From: Rhynochetos jubatus
Taxonomy: Eukaryota; Chordata; Aves; Eurypygiformes; Rhynochetidae
Reading direction: 5' to 3'
NCBI GenBank assembly: GCA_027574665.1
Contig: CM050652.1
Coordinates: forward strand, 4,010,589 to 4,074,588
Length of the DNA: 64,000 bases
A program made the translations under genes and the position numbers. The notes beneath the pieces are model-generated. The model was given only the letters and a program-made list of their open reading frames with translations, had not been told where the DNA came from and did no database searches. Of the stretch, positions 1 to 11,139 are shown piece by piece. Numbering within the stretch: position 1 is the stretch's first letter; each line of letters begins with the position of its first letter.

Positions 1-904
1 ATGATTGTTAAATCTACAATGGCAAATCTACCTTAATTTTCCCAGGCAAAGTGTAGTGAGGTGGCTTAATAGCTTTTTTGTTCCCGCTTCTTTTGGCACG
101 GCACGGGAGTGCAGGGTGGTGGGACGGGACAACTGCTGTGTTCCGCCCAGCACTTCCACTCAGGGCGCTCCTATCCTGCTCAAATTGTGCTCAGTGTGGT
201 AGCTGCTGCTGTTAAAACATACTGCACTCAAGGTATAAAAAACCCCACTAAAATTCAGCTTTTAATTTATTTGTCCTCTCACTTGGAGAGAACAGCTAAT
301 ATGATTTCAGATACTGAAGCCAGCGGTGTGAGAATCCACAGAGGTGATTTTCTAAATTTAAGATTTCCTTTGAATTGGTGTTTATCACAAATAGATTGGA
401 TTACTATAGGCTGTGTCAGTGTGAGTCACTTGTAAGTGCCTGCTAATCCAATAAACCTGAGTGGTTTCTTATGGAAATACTATTTTGTGATTTCTATTTT
501 TATGATGGTCCTGGCCTTGTTGAATTCCCCGCTGACTTCACTGGAAATATCTCTTTGGAAAAAAAACTGGTGTAATTTCATGTGGTAATGGACGTTACAG
601 CTCATCGGTGAAATGAAAAATAGCCTCAAGTAATTAGTAAATGTTTTAAGAGTTCTTCATTTCAACTTTATTAGGTATTTTGTAGCATTATTGACCAAGA
701 ATAAAAATAGTCAGTGGTGGTTTTGTTGTGTGTTGAGGTTTTTTTTACTTTGGTTTGTATGGAGGGGAGAAAAGCATTATCATGTTTTCACACTGTCCTG
801 CTTGTCTTAAAGGTTTTTAATTTTCTTGTTGCCAGTGCCCTACTTTGTGGTGGTGGTTGCATCAGTTTGTGCCTTAATTTCTCACCTGTAACGTACTCAG
901 CTCT
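1..904. other. Non-coding stretch, no gene seen
   Basis: I see no recognisable gene or repeat here. Open frames are short and none matches a family I know. The stretch is AT-leaning single-copy sequence, T-rich between about 660 and 850, and ends where the first CR1 copy begins. It is most simply intronic or intergenic. Confidence 0.6.
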
Positions 905-908
905 ACGG

Positions 909-1766
909 ACATGCTGGAAGGAAGGGACGTCATCCAGAGGGACCGGGACAGGCTGGAGAGGTGGGGCTGTGCCAACCTCATGAAGTTCAACAACGTCAAG
1001 GGCAAGGTCCTGCACCTGAGTCAGGGCAATCCCAACTACAAGTACAGGCTGGGTGGAGAATGGATCGAGAGCAGCCCTGAGGAGAAGGACTTGGGGGTAC
1101 TGGGGGATGAAAAGCTGAGCATGAGCCAGCAGTGTGCGCTGGCAGCCCAGAAAGCCAACCGGATCCTGGGCTGTATCAGGAAAAGTGTGGCCAGCAGGGT
1201 GAGGGAGGGGATTCTCCCCCTCTGCTTTGCTCTTGTGAGACCCCACCTGGAGTGCTGTGTCCAGATGTGGAGCCCTCAACATAGGAATGATATAGACTGG
1301 TTGGAGCAAGTCCAGAGGAGGCCATGAAGATGCTCAGAGGGCTGGAGCACCTCTGTTACAAAGAGGCTGAGAGGGTTGAACTTGTTCAGGCCAGAGAAGA
1401 GAAGGCTCCAGGGAGACCTTAGAGCCTCTTCCAGTACCTGAAGGGGCTACAAGAATGTTGGGAGAGACTTTTTAAAAGGACCTGTAGTGACAGGGCAAGG
1501 GGAAAAGGGTTTAAATTGAAAGTGGGGAGATTGAGATTAGACATCAGGAAGAAGTTCTTCCTGGAGAGGGTGAGGAGGCACTGGGACAGGTTGCCCAGCG
1601 AAGCTGTGGATGCCCCATCCCTGGGAGTGTCCAAGGCCAGGCTGGATGAGGCTTGGAGCAACCTGGTCTAGTGGAGGGTGTTCCTGCCCATGGCAGGGAG
1701 GTAGGAACTAGGTGGCCTTTAAGGTCCTTTCCAACCCCAACTATTCCGTGATTTTATGATGCTATG
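909..1766 (+). mobile_element. CR1 LINE, 5'-truncated, ORF2 C-terminal part and 3' end
   Basis: This is a non-LTR retrotransposon fragment of the CR1 family. The frame from 911 to about 1324 reads as the C-terminal part of CR1 ORF2, with the family landmarks 'LMKFNNVKGKVLHL', 'EKDLGVLGDEKLSMSQQCAL' and 'ALVRPHLECCVQMW'. The frame stops at about 1327, where the consensus would continue with further codons, so the coding part is broken. Downstream are the usual CR1 3' blocks: an 'agaagttcttcctggagagg' region, 'tggatgaggcttggagcaac', 'cctttccaacccc', and a short terminal repeat near 1745-1766. The reverse-transcriptase core and all of the 5' part are absent, as expected for target-primed insertion that stopped early. 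It has more substitutions at its 3' end than the 2.5 kb copy, so it is probably a little older or of a sister subfamily. Not active. Confidence 0.93.
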
Positions 1767-2468
1767 ACAACTGAAAATGATACATTAAAAAATCAAGTAG
1801 CTGTTTTAAAATCATGACTTCAACCTTTTTCTTGTGCAGCAAGTGGTATTTGGTGGCAGTAAAAGGCAAAAACTTTGCTCTAGTTTGGAATTTTTGCCTG
1901 AAATGGTAAGAAATCTAGAGAACAGATCGTTTTCCAGCCTGAGATGCAGTGTACTTCCCTACCAGAGCAAAGGGAGGGTCTTAACACTCCTAAAAGACGG
2001 CTGGTAAACCTGGTCCTGTTTCGAACTAGACAGTGCAGAATGTGAAGATGCATATTATACATCCGGAATTTCTGGCGCTGTGGAGGGGGGAAAATACGTT
2101 TACTGGAAATAGTTTGACAAAATTCAGTGTTTGTAACACATGCAGCGCTGCTGCTGCTGTAAGGCACCACAGTCTTCGTAATCTTAAATTCACATGCATG
2201 TTCCAAGTTTCCAAATATCTTCCTCCTCTCCCTCTCCGCTGTTGAATTTTGTTGTGCGTGGTACGAGGGATGGGATGCTCAAAACCTCTGAATTCTTGAC
2301 GCGTTAAGACAGGCTTTTGTAGATGTTGGCTGCCTACTTGACGACACATACTTGAGATAATTACTGAGCCTGGGCAGTAAATGCTGCCCAGGGAATTGGA
2401 TCCTTAATGGCAAGGGTTTATAATCCTGATGTGATAGGTTCTGCTGGGAGATGTTCCGTGGCATTAAA
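1767..2468. other. Single-copy spacer between two CR1 copies
   Basis: I see no gene here. Overlapping short open frames lie on both strands around 1880-2350, but they have no splice context or recognisable domain. A small run of CTG/GCT triplets occurs near 2146-2160. Otherwise nothing stands out. Confidence 0.5.
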
Positions 2469-2858
2469 GGCTGAGAGAATTGGGCTTCTTCAGCTTGGAG
2501 AAGAGAAGGCTCCGAGGAGACCTTAGAGCCTCTTCCAGTACCTGAAGGGGCTACAGGAAAGTTGGGGGGGACTTTTTACAAGGGTCTGTAGTGACAGGGC
2601 AAGGGGTAATGGTTTTCAATCGAAAGTGGGAAGGTTTAGATTGGATATCAGGAAGAAGTTCTTCCTGCAGAGGATGGGGAGGCACTGGGACAGGTTCCCA
2701 GAGAAGCTGTGGATGCCCCATCCCTGGAAGTGTCCAAGGCCAGGCTGGATGAGGCTTGGAGCAACCTGGTCTAGTGGAAGGTGTCCCTGCCCATGGCAGG
2801 GGGGTTGGAACTGGATGGTCTTTAAGGTCCCTTCCAACCCAAACCATTCTGTGATTTT
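2469..2858 (+). mobile_element. CR1 LINE 3' fragment
   Basis: This is a short 5'-truncated CR1 copy. It starts in the 'ctgagagaattgggcttctt' part of the ORF2 tail and runs to the 3' terminus 'aaccattctgtgattttt'. It carries the blocks 'gaggcactgggacaggttcc', 'gatgccccatccctggaagt' and 'tggatgaggcttggagcaac', nearly identical to the copies at 10.8, 36.5 and 45.0 kb. That similarity suggests one subfamily and a similar age. No complete protein can be made from it. Open frames on both strands here are by-products of the element. Confidence 0.93.
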
Positions 2859-4986
2859 TGCAGAGGCAATTCAAGACTGTGTGTGGTTGAGATTTTAGAT
2901 CTGATGGTGGTAGTTTATTGGTAGCAGCTCCAGATCCTAATTAATCAGGATTTCAGCTAATTTTAATCTCTAAGCATATGACCTCTTGAGCAGATACTCC
3001 AAGGAGTAAGAGGGTACATGGAGACCTGAGTGTTGACAAAGCTTCTGGAATGAAAGCACAAGAGAAAAAGAAAATAAAGCAGAGAGCTGTGTGTCATGTT
3101 CAGATGTCAGATTTGAAAAGCAGAAACAAGGACACACAATTCAAAATTAATATAAAAGCATATCAGATAAGGTTAATATAAAATCGAAGGTACAAAAGGA
3201 TGGATAACTGGCATTAATAGGTAACACAAAAAGACCTTGTAAATACATTGGAAGTTAGAGGAGGTCAAGGGAAAATGCAGACCCCCTCCTTGCCAGGATG
3301 ATGGTAGTAAGAAAGAGACCACATGGAATAAACCGCTGAGCATAATTGTACGTAGCCATGGGTGTTCTGTAGGAACCACAAGGTCTTTGGACTTGGGAGG
3401 GGGGGGAGGATAATTGTGGTAGTTAACAGTGCTCGTGAAAATGGAGGGTACTGTGGTTTTTTTTTTTTTCCTGTCCGAGAGCAGTTACGGAGTCCAGCAT
3501 CTTACTGGAAAACAGTTACGCGTGGGCAGGCTCACTGAGAGGGTCAGAGGCAAAATTTACTCAAAACATTGATAGTTTAAAAATAAAAATTTAGAAGTGT
3601 TTATATGTGTGTGTTTATATATATGTATGCTTCTTGCAGTGGATTGCACTAGTTTAGGTTAAGGCCAAATTGCTGTGTCTGACACAAACGGGCTGTGTAG
3701 CAAAAAGACCAGTGTATGGGCAAATGTGCAGTGAAAGGTCATGGTCTGAAACAAACCTGCTTTTTCCTAGATAAATCTGGTTTCTAACCCCAGCTTTTAA
3801 TTCATTTAGAAGTTAAAATTAAGTTTTCCAGTAGATGCACAGGACCGTTTCAAAAAGAATGGTTCTAAATAGGAAGGGAAGGGCATGGATGGCTCTGCGT
3901 ACTGGGATGTTTGAATTCATCTTGTTTAAACTTGTAGCACTGTCCCTGGCACGGCTGTGGCCTGTGCCAACCAGCACTCTTCCAGGCAGTGCTTGGACGT
4001 TGTCCAGAGGTTAGTGTGGCGCAGGGATTGTTTCTGACGGGCAGCTGGGATACGGCTGCCCTTCCCTGGGGCTAGGAAGGCTTGCCTAGCTGTATGGGTA
4101 CTGGCTGTGCTGCTGTGGATGATCCGTGGGCCAGAGCACAGTCCCTAACGCAGTTTGTGCATGAGGTAGCTGTTGCTCAGATTTCTGATCCCACATGGGT
4201 TACTTCAGCTTGGTGTGCAGGGATTTCTTTGGGAATGAGAGGTTCTGCTTTTAAGGCTGCTTTTTTTTTAATAATTTGTTTGTGGCCAACAGTGCAGTAC
4301 CACGCTGCCAGGCACTGAGTTTGGAAGTTCTATTCCCTTCCAAACACATATGCTAACCATAAAGCCAGAAATAGGGAATTTTTTTGTGGCTTATGACCCT
4401 TTTGTGCTCCTTCAGAGGGATTCAGCTGCAAGAGAGGACTCTCACCCCTGTTACTTAGGCACCTGAATAAGGCAGGCTGAATTCACCCTGTAGGTTTGCT
4501 GGTTTATATTCACTCCAGCAGAAGTTACTTGTCCTGTCTGTTTCCTAGGAATCAGTCTGTATGGAGTCTGTCCTGCTGTTGAAAGAAGGAATTTGGTCAC
4601 ATTCAGCAGTAAGAGGCGTGCACGTTGGTTGGTGTCACCCTCGGTGTTTCTGTCCTGCGTACGTGGATGAGCTTTCCTGTGGGAGGGTGGCTGCCTGGGG
4701 CAGGGATGGCATTAACCTCTTCAGCGTCTAGAAAGTGAGGTGAACAGGATGCTTGAGCTAACTTCTGTGGGAGCTGAGCAGAGTGTTTGGGGAAACAGTG
4801 AACATTTAATTGATGGAGTATTTGTAAATTCTAATTATATAGAGGTAGAGCTAAATCCTCAGTTTTATTTTTCTGGGTGAGTTGCACGGAAGGACGAAGC
4901 TCGTGGTAGGTCAGGGAATAGCCCATGTGTCAAGAAGAAGCCATACAGCGCATCTCTTTATGTACAGGGTTTCAGCCTGTATATAT
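2859..4986. other. Non-coding stretch, no gene seen
   Basis: I see no coding exon that I can support. There is a 13-nt T run at 3457-3469 and a short TG/TA-rich patch near 3603-3630. On the minus strand an AATAAA hexamer lies at 4864-4869, which could serve the exon-like segment at 4987-5349. Otherwise the sequence looks single-copy. Confidence 0.45.
4864..4869 (-). terminator. Possible polyadenylation signal AATAAA (minus strand)
   Basis: The plus strand reads TTTATT, which is AATAAA on the minus strand. It lies about 118 nt beyond the stop codon of the exon-like open frame at 4987-5349, a usual distance for a 3' UTR signal. The hexamer is common by chance in AT-rich DNA, so it only supports that model. 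Confidence 0.2.
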
Positions 4987-5349
4987 TTAGGACTGTTTAC
5001 CACCTACGAGCTGTGCTGACCTGTTCTGACAGAGCATGCTGTGCGTTTTTGTGTGTATGGGCTGGAGTCTGACATTTCTCTCTGCTCTCCTGGAAAATTG
5101 TAGTGCTGTCAAATCAGCAGTTAACTTTTTACCAGCACTGTGTGTTTCTGAAATGAAAGGTTCAGATAGTAGGTCATTTTTAACAACAACAAAATTATAA
5201 TCCTTTATGATGTCTTCGTGCAAACCTGATGTTCCTGTAAATCCTGCAGTCTCAAATGGAAAGCTGTATTTTCTTCTGAGAGCAAAAGATGCGATTTCTG
5301 TGCTGTTTTGTGGGAAAGCTTTGTGACTGTTTGATAAACAGTGAGAGCA
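4987..5349 (-). CDS. Putative terminal coding exon, unknown product
   Basis: On the minus strand a very strong splice acceptor ends at 5350. A long pyrimidine tract (about 27 of 30 bases are C or T) is followed by 'attccatgcag'. The frame that starts exactly at the exon boundary stays open for 119 codons to a TAA ending at 4987. The predicted peptide begins CSHCLSNSHKAF and contains 'SGLHEDIIKDYNFVVVKNDL'. Its composition is mixed, with no low-complexity run. I recognise no domain, signal peptide or membrane segment. An AATAAA signal follows at 4864-4869. With acceptor, stop and polyadenylation signal together, it could be the last exon of a gene on the minus strand. Against this, an open frame of this size is expected by chance in a window this long, and I cannot link it to an upstream exon. 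Confidence 0.22.
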   Translation of the reverse strand, partial: CSHCLSNSHKAFPQNSTEIASFALRRKYSFPFETAGFTGTSGLHEDIIKDYNFVVVKNDLLSEPFISETHSAGKKLTADLTALQFSRRAERNVRLQPIHTKTHSMLCQNRSAQLVGGKQS

Positions 5350-7914
5350 CTGCATGGAATGGGAAAGGAAAAAAAAAAAGTAGTAGCAGAAGATGTTCTA
5401 GTAGTTAAGTACTACCTCTCTTGTAGAAGAACTGTTTCCAGGACAACAGGGTTGATGATGGAGTTATAAAGTGAGTACGTGTTTCCTTTCCTCTTCCTTT
5501 ATTTGTTATTAATCATTAAAGTAGGAAGACCTCGTTGCACTTGAGTTGTTTTCCGAGAGTTGCGTTACATCAGTTATTTTTAGTATACATCGCGTTGCCT
5601 GTGTGGCTCTTTGGAGCTATTCAGGAGATAGCTGGTATGCAAGAAATCGTATCTGTGTTGGTTTTTGCTTAAATCACATGGTATCTAAACAAATTGCTAT
5701 CTCTGGACTTAAAGTAGCTCTGTTTAGGGCTGTTTACTTGTGTTTGTTGGGGTTTTTTTAAAAGAAAAAACAGGTGTGTGCTTTAAATTTCAAGCTCATC
5801 TCACTGGTGGGATGTGAGTTTCTTTAACTGTTGCACAGAATTTTTCCTCTGGTATAATACATATTTTTTGTATATACTAATTAGATACTGTCATGCAAAT
5901 GAATTTGGAATAAATTAAAGGAAATAATTTTCCCCTGGAGTATATTCAGCTGTAGGACTCTATTGTGAGATCTATTTTCAACTGGAGTTTGGAATTTGGA
6001 ATAGGAAGCCACTGAATTAAATGTAGTTGCCAATTTTAAAGGGGCATAGCTAGCATAAACTCACACCCATCTCCAAAATATGTTGATCTATTTAAAATCT
6101 GGAGGAGTATGATGAAATCTGTACTTGTGTGGTTTTCCTTTGTATATTTGATTGTACTCTGAGTTTAATTTTTTCTGGATTGTTTTTTTTTCCTTCACAA
6201 CATTTTGCGAAAAGAAATGTCTTTTTTTTAAAAACCACAAATATTGGCTGTGCATTTTAGAGGCAAGCGTAACAAAAATAGTGGCCAGGTCATTAGTGAA
6301 AAACTATGCTTCATAAAGCTCTATTGTTGTTTTGCTAAATTAAATAGCTTGAACTTTAACGGTGTCCTTTTTAAAGGAGTTAGATGAGTTCATACCCCCC
6401 AATGATATATGTATTTATTTCCTATTGAGATTTTAGAACTGAAGTTGATGAAGATTCAGAAAACATTTCTTCTCACGCATAGTTGTCTGATGAATTAATG
6501 AGATACTGTTTCCTTCTGAATGCACTGGTGTTTTTCTGATGCTGAAGGTCGGATACCACAAGCCACTATCAATGTGTGGTCACTCTTGTGAACCATTAAT
6601 AGTTTTACTCTTCAAAAATATTCTTCCATCCAGTTCTATGGCGTGTTTATGAAGACCATACATCGTTCATTGATTTAGGAGAAAACAGTATGACATGGCA
6701 TGAAAATTAGTATGCTTATGTGACTAAGATAATTAACTGCACCTTCCATATCCCACGGCTCTCTGGCTTGTTGGAAAGGGAAGTTAAGCAGGTTGACAAA
6801 TCCATGCTGGCATTTATTTGTTGATTTGTTATCCCCTCCTAGCTGCAAACCATCAACAGACTCAGGATTCTTTGACTGGTGTTCTCCTGTTTCCATCTCT
6901 TTTTTTTCTTTTTCTCCCCACCCTTCCTGTTTTTCCTTTTTTTGTTTCCCCTTGCAAATTACTGTTTTTAGCAGGATAAGAACAGTGCTAACCTTGAGTG
7001 AGATGTCCCTGTACTCCGTTTTCCAGTATGTCCCCTGATATTTAGTTATTCCATTATCTGGAGCCTACCAGTTCCTTGTGGAGGATTGAGCAGTCCTTCC
7101 AGGTCACTGCTTGGCATAGTAGAAGAGTGAGGAATTTTTTGCTGCTTCTGCTAAAGGTTTACTAATTATGTGGCTAAATAGAGAATGTAACATTAGAACA
7201 TTCTTTTTAAGGACAATACACTCATAACTCAGACTTTTTCGTTTGGTTTTTTTTTTTTGGCTGCTTGCTTCTTTGTTTTAACCTTCAAAAATGCTATTAA
7301 AACATTAATGAATTCCCCATAAGGTATGGATATACTTTCTCTGTTTATATGGATTTGAATTCAAAGCACAGAGCAGGGCAGAATGGCCAACCAGTTCACA
7401 TTCAACTGATTAGCCAGTTGAAATCAACTTCAGTTCATCCCCTTGAAGTGTCTGAGGGTGCCTGAAACACGCACGGGGCCAGCAGGTGAGACCCAAGGCC
7501 AGTGGAAAGTCATCACCTTTCTGGAGTAGGTGCTGGAGGCCAATGAGGACCAGTCATAGACTCTAACTTGAGCAGTTACATTCCTCGTTACGTTTCTTCA
7601 CTCTCTCTTGGCTGTGAAGAATTTCTTTGGTAAACTCTGCAGTAGGATTTGGAGTTCATTTCTAGTTCTTTGGTGTGATGCTCAAATCACAAGGATGTCT
7701 CCACAATTCATCTTGATAGAGGAGTTTCATGGAGCAGAAATATTCTGGCAATCAAATCAGAGAAATAGAAATGAAGGATGGAAATATTTTTCCATTGCTG
7801 ACTAAAAGCAAACAGTAAGCTTCAAGCATTAATTAACAATATAATGAGAAACTTCAGTTCAAGCAAATACTTTTCTTTTTTAACAGAATTTGTCTTTTCT
7901 TTCTTGTTTTGCAG
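5350..7914. other. AT-rich non-coding stretch
   Basis: No gene can be supported here. The region is AT-rich, especially 5860-6480, with an octamer ATGCAAAT at 5893-5900 and many T runs (for example near 6188, 6900 and 7245). It would fit an intron. The last bases form a strong acceptor leading into the exon-like segment at 7915. Confidence 0.5.
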
Positions 7915-7959
7915 AAGAAATGGTGAGAGTTGTGCAAGTGAACCAGGACAATCCAAAAA
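7915..7959 (+). CDS. Putative 45-nt internal microexon, unknown gene
   Basis: A strong acceptor (pyrimidine-rich tract ending 'ttcttgttttgcag' at 7914) and an almost consensus donor ('gtaagta' from 7960) enclose exactly 45 nt. The length is a multiple of three, so skipping it would keep the reading frame. Two frames are open: one reads RNGESCASEPGQSK with one leading and two trailing bases, the other EMVRVVQVNQDNPK with two leading and one trailing base. The third has an immediate TGA. I do not recognise either peptide. If real, it is a small internal exon, perhaps alternatively spliced, in a plus-strand gene whose other exons I cannot place. A chance splice-like pair in T-rich intron sequence remains possible. 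Confidence 0.25.
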
Positions 7960-10760
7960 GTAAGTAAAAAAATGTTCATTTTCCTCTTTCATGAGACTAT
8001 AGAGCAATTGTTCTACAAGACATCCGTTTAATTAAAAAGGCAGTTCATTTTCCCCACTTCTCTGACTGTGAGTGTAGCATATGCAGTCTGTGGAGCTGTT
8101 CTGAGATCCCTGGTTTCAAGGTACATGGTTTAGGGTGAGTTGCATTAGGTGGATCACTTCCCTCCCTTTCTCATCTCTGTGTCAAGGTGCGAAGTAGTTC
8201 AAGGTTGTGTCATATAATTGCGTTACTACTATGGTTGTTACAGTGATGGTCCCGGGATGTGGAGAGCTTTGTAGGGAAAGGCTTTCTCTCTTCTTAAACT
8301 GTTTCTGATAACTTTTGAAGAATCAGACCAACCTGCAGGAATGCAGGAAGGGCAGGAAGGGATTTTTGGGCTCCAGAGCGTGTTAGTGTTCCCTGTAATA
8401 TCAATTGATGTTAGGAGAGCTTTAAGTCTGTCGTATTTTTGGCTGAGTATTTTTGAATATATTAAAACCGTTTATTGAGTATTGCATGTGTTTACTGTGT
8501 AGTGCAGGTGTGTTCTTTCTGTTTTGGCCAAAGAAGCAGGATGTTTTTCAATGGTATTTTAGATCGCAAGCCTTACCAGATCATCTTTCTGATCTGCTTG
8601 CAGTAGACAATGGCAAATTTTAAAGAGAAATGCTTTGAACTGTTGTGAACAGAGCTTGTCTTGTGTGATAATAACATCTACGTTGCAACTGCAATAGCAC
8701 AACCTGAGATAATTGTGATTTTGGTTTCAAACCGGCTAATAAGTGGACTCATTAAAAGATTGCATGAGGTTTTCTGTGTATTGTTGACTCAACTTTAAAA
8801 TATCTGTAAGTCTGCGAAATGTGTCTCAGCTTGCATACTGAGGGATGAGTATGCTCTAAACGCATGGGTTTTGAAATTATTGATGACTCCAGTTTGTCAA
8901 ACAGCCTTTGTGTGGTGCTTTACTTATCATTTCCCTATTACCTATATGAATGTCATTTTAATTTATACCTGTGTCTCTCTTTTTATCTGAAAAGTTTAAA
9001 TAATTCGACAGACTTGCTTTTTATAGACACTTTCTATTTAAAAAAAAAAGAAAAAGAAAAAGTGGTAGAACATGTGTCAGGCATATGCAATTCCTTCAGC
9101 ATCATGTTTTCCACACTGATTTAATAGCTATTGAATCTTCCCAAATATTCTTCTTTCCAAGACCTGTTTTATGGTAATAAATCTTCTTGGCTGTAAAATT
9201 CTTGAAATGATTCAGTAGGACGATTGTTTCCTTAGCACATTCCCTGAGAGATCACAGAAATGGAAAAGTCCCTAGTCGGGTCAGCTTTTTCCCTGCAATG
9301 TGTGTAGTCAGTGCTGGAAATGATAATCGATGAAATTGCCGGCATTTGGTCTGGCGAACTGCTGTTGTCCATTGCTCCCTACTATGATTTCTCTCTTGGT
9401 AATTTACAGTAAGCTTTCTGCTCAACTGTCATGCTAAGCTGCCTTGAGAAGTGCCTAGCCAGGTAAAGAACAAAATCTGTGTTGTGGTGTGATGCAACTC
9501 TTTATTTTAAAAAAAAAAAAAAGGTCCATCTTAAAATTCATGTCAAACATTAATGAAATTATCAAAGACTTACTTAATTTCCCTGTCTATTTGCAAGAGT
9601 CTGTGGGGTGGTGTGGTGTGCATAGTGAGCTTTTTAGCTTAAATGGTGGGACATTAAGACAAGATTCATCCGGGGTCGTGTTAAAGCCTTCCTTTTATAC
9701 CTTCAGTGCCAGTCACAGCTGTTGGGTTCTCACGGTGTGTGAACTGCAGCCATATATGTGGTCTGTTGGGTTGCCTACTCCTTTGGGTTTGCCATCAGAG
9801 TACCTTCCAGAAGCTGCAGGACAGATCAAAAATGAGTGATGTGGTCCTTGAGGTAGTTTGTAACTCAGTAAATGGTCAGGCATGCAGGGATGATGATGTG
9901 ATGCCTGGCTTGTTGGTCTCTGGAGGGTGGCCACACATGATATAACCCATGTGACTTTCTGACAGTTGGAAAAGGCTGTTAAAATTGGGCATTACTTCTT
10001 GGGAGCAGGTAAGAAAGGAATTGTGCCAAGAGCCCGTGAGGAGTTCTGTGTATTAGGTTTCCAAGGCAATGCATTAGGTAGTTCACCTGGAACATTGTGT
10101 GTGCAAAGAGAAGGGAGATGTGTTTTTGCCAAAATTCTCTGCACCACTAGAGCTCCAGGTAAAAACACCAGGTTATACTGGGATAGATGGAATCCCTTGA
10201 TCCTAAAGTTTGTAACTTTCTGACATGCTCCTGTTTTCTTTCCTTGTTTTCCTGGTTGGACGTCAGATACTGGAATCGTCCTGTAGGTGCACCGAGGGAA
10301 GCATTAAGTTCTGGGATTAGTTTCTCCGTGGGTGTTTACTTAAAAGTAATCAGGCTTTGGGATCTGAGATCCTTGATCCTCTTTAAATACCTCAGGATGG
10401 GGGAACTGGGGAGCCTCATTTCCTAAGATTTGTAGCAGATTTGTGTACTAAATCTGCTCTTAGCTTTAGTTTGGAAAAGGTAACCTTGTATTCTTACTGG
10501 CCTCACCTGCCAGACAGGTATTTCCATTTAAACTGTGTGTTTTAACCGATGCTTTTACTGCAAGGCATAAACCTTAGGGTTTTCAACACTGCACTTCAAA
10601 ATGATCCACAGTAACTTACCTACATAGATACTGCTAGCCATGACAGAGAATAACATCTGCACTTAAAAGGTGGGCTCTGTAGGATCTTGGGAAGAGTATG
10701 TTGTGTCATGTCAGTGTATTCATTCCAGTTAACATCTTACAGAAGAAATGGTAATAATGG
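7960..10760. other. Non-coding stretch, no gene seen
   Basis: No recognisable gene. It contains an A/AAAAAG-rich run at 9040-9061 and a 14-nt A run at 9509-9522. A weak CR1-like phrase near 9250 was not strong enough to call. Overlapping open frames at about 9490-9945 and 9966-10426 have no recognisable domain. Confidence 0.5.
9040..9061. repeat. A-rich simple repeat
   Basis: An A run passes into repeated AAAAAG units. It is low-complexity DNA with no sign of an adjoining retrocopy. Confidence 0.8.
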
Positions 10761-11124
10761 GGAGAGAAGAGAAGGCTTTGGGGAGACCTTATAGCACCTT
10801 CCAGTACCTGAAGGGGGCTGCAAGGAAGCTGGGGGGGGGGACTTTTTACAAGGGCCTCTAGTGATAGGACAAGGGGTAGCGGATTTAAATGGAAAGTGAG
10901 GAGATTGAGATTAGACATCAGGAAGAAGTTCTTCCCGCAGAGGGTGAGGAGGCACTGGAGCAGGTTGCCCAGAGAAGCTGTGGATGCCCCATCCCTGGGA
11001 GTGTCCAAGGCCAGGCTGGATGAGGCTTGGAGCAACCTGGTCTAGTGGAGGGTGTCCCTGCCCATGGCAAGGGGGTTGGAACTGGATGGTCTTTAAGGTC
11101 CCTTCCAACCCAAACCATCCTATG
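10761..11124 (+). mobile_element. CR1 LINE 3' fragment
   Basis: This is a 5'-truncated CR1 copy. It starts near 'ggagagaagagaaggctttg' and includes a run of nine or ten G near 10830. It continues through 'gatgccccatccctgggagt' and 'tggatgaggcttggagcaac' to 'cccttccaacccaaaccatc'. It belongs to the same close group as the copies at 2.5, 36.5 and 45.0 kb. The usual terminal 'attctgtg' is altered to 'atcctatg' and runs directly into an 18-bp TG/CA palindrome. No functional open frame. Confidence 0.93.
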
Positions 11125-11139
11125 TGTGTATACACACAT
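11122..11139. repeat. 18-bp perfect palindrome at the CR1 3' junction
   Basis: The sequence ATGTGTGTATACACACAT equals its own reverse complement. It overlaps the last bases of the CR1 copy and extends into the flank. It could be a mutated terminal repeat that expanded as a TG/CA tract, or a pre-existing insertion site. Confidence 0.9.

Noticed and set aside
5427..5470. 44-nt exon-like segment reading KNCFQDNRVDDGVI between 'ctctcttgtag' and 'gtgagtac'
   Set aside because: The acceptor tract is only moderate and the length is not frame-preserving. Several such pairs are expected by chance.
5893..5900. Octamer ATGCAAAT as a POU-factor site
   Set aside because: The octamer recurs by chance in AT-rich DNA (also near 26895, 29300 and 41325), and nothing around it indicates an enhancer.
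9240..9300. Phrase resembling an old CR1 3' end ('gatcacagaaatggaaaagt')
   Set aside because: The similarity is limited to a few short words, and there is no second CR1 block beside it.
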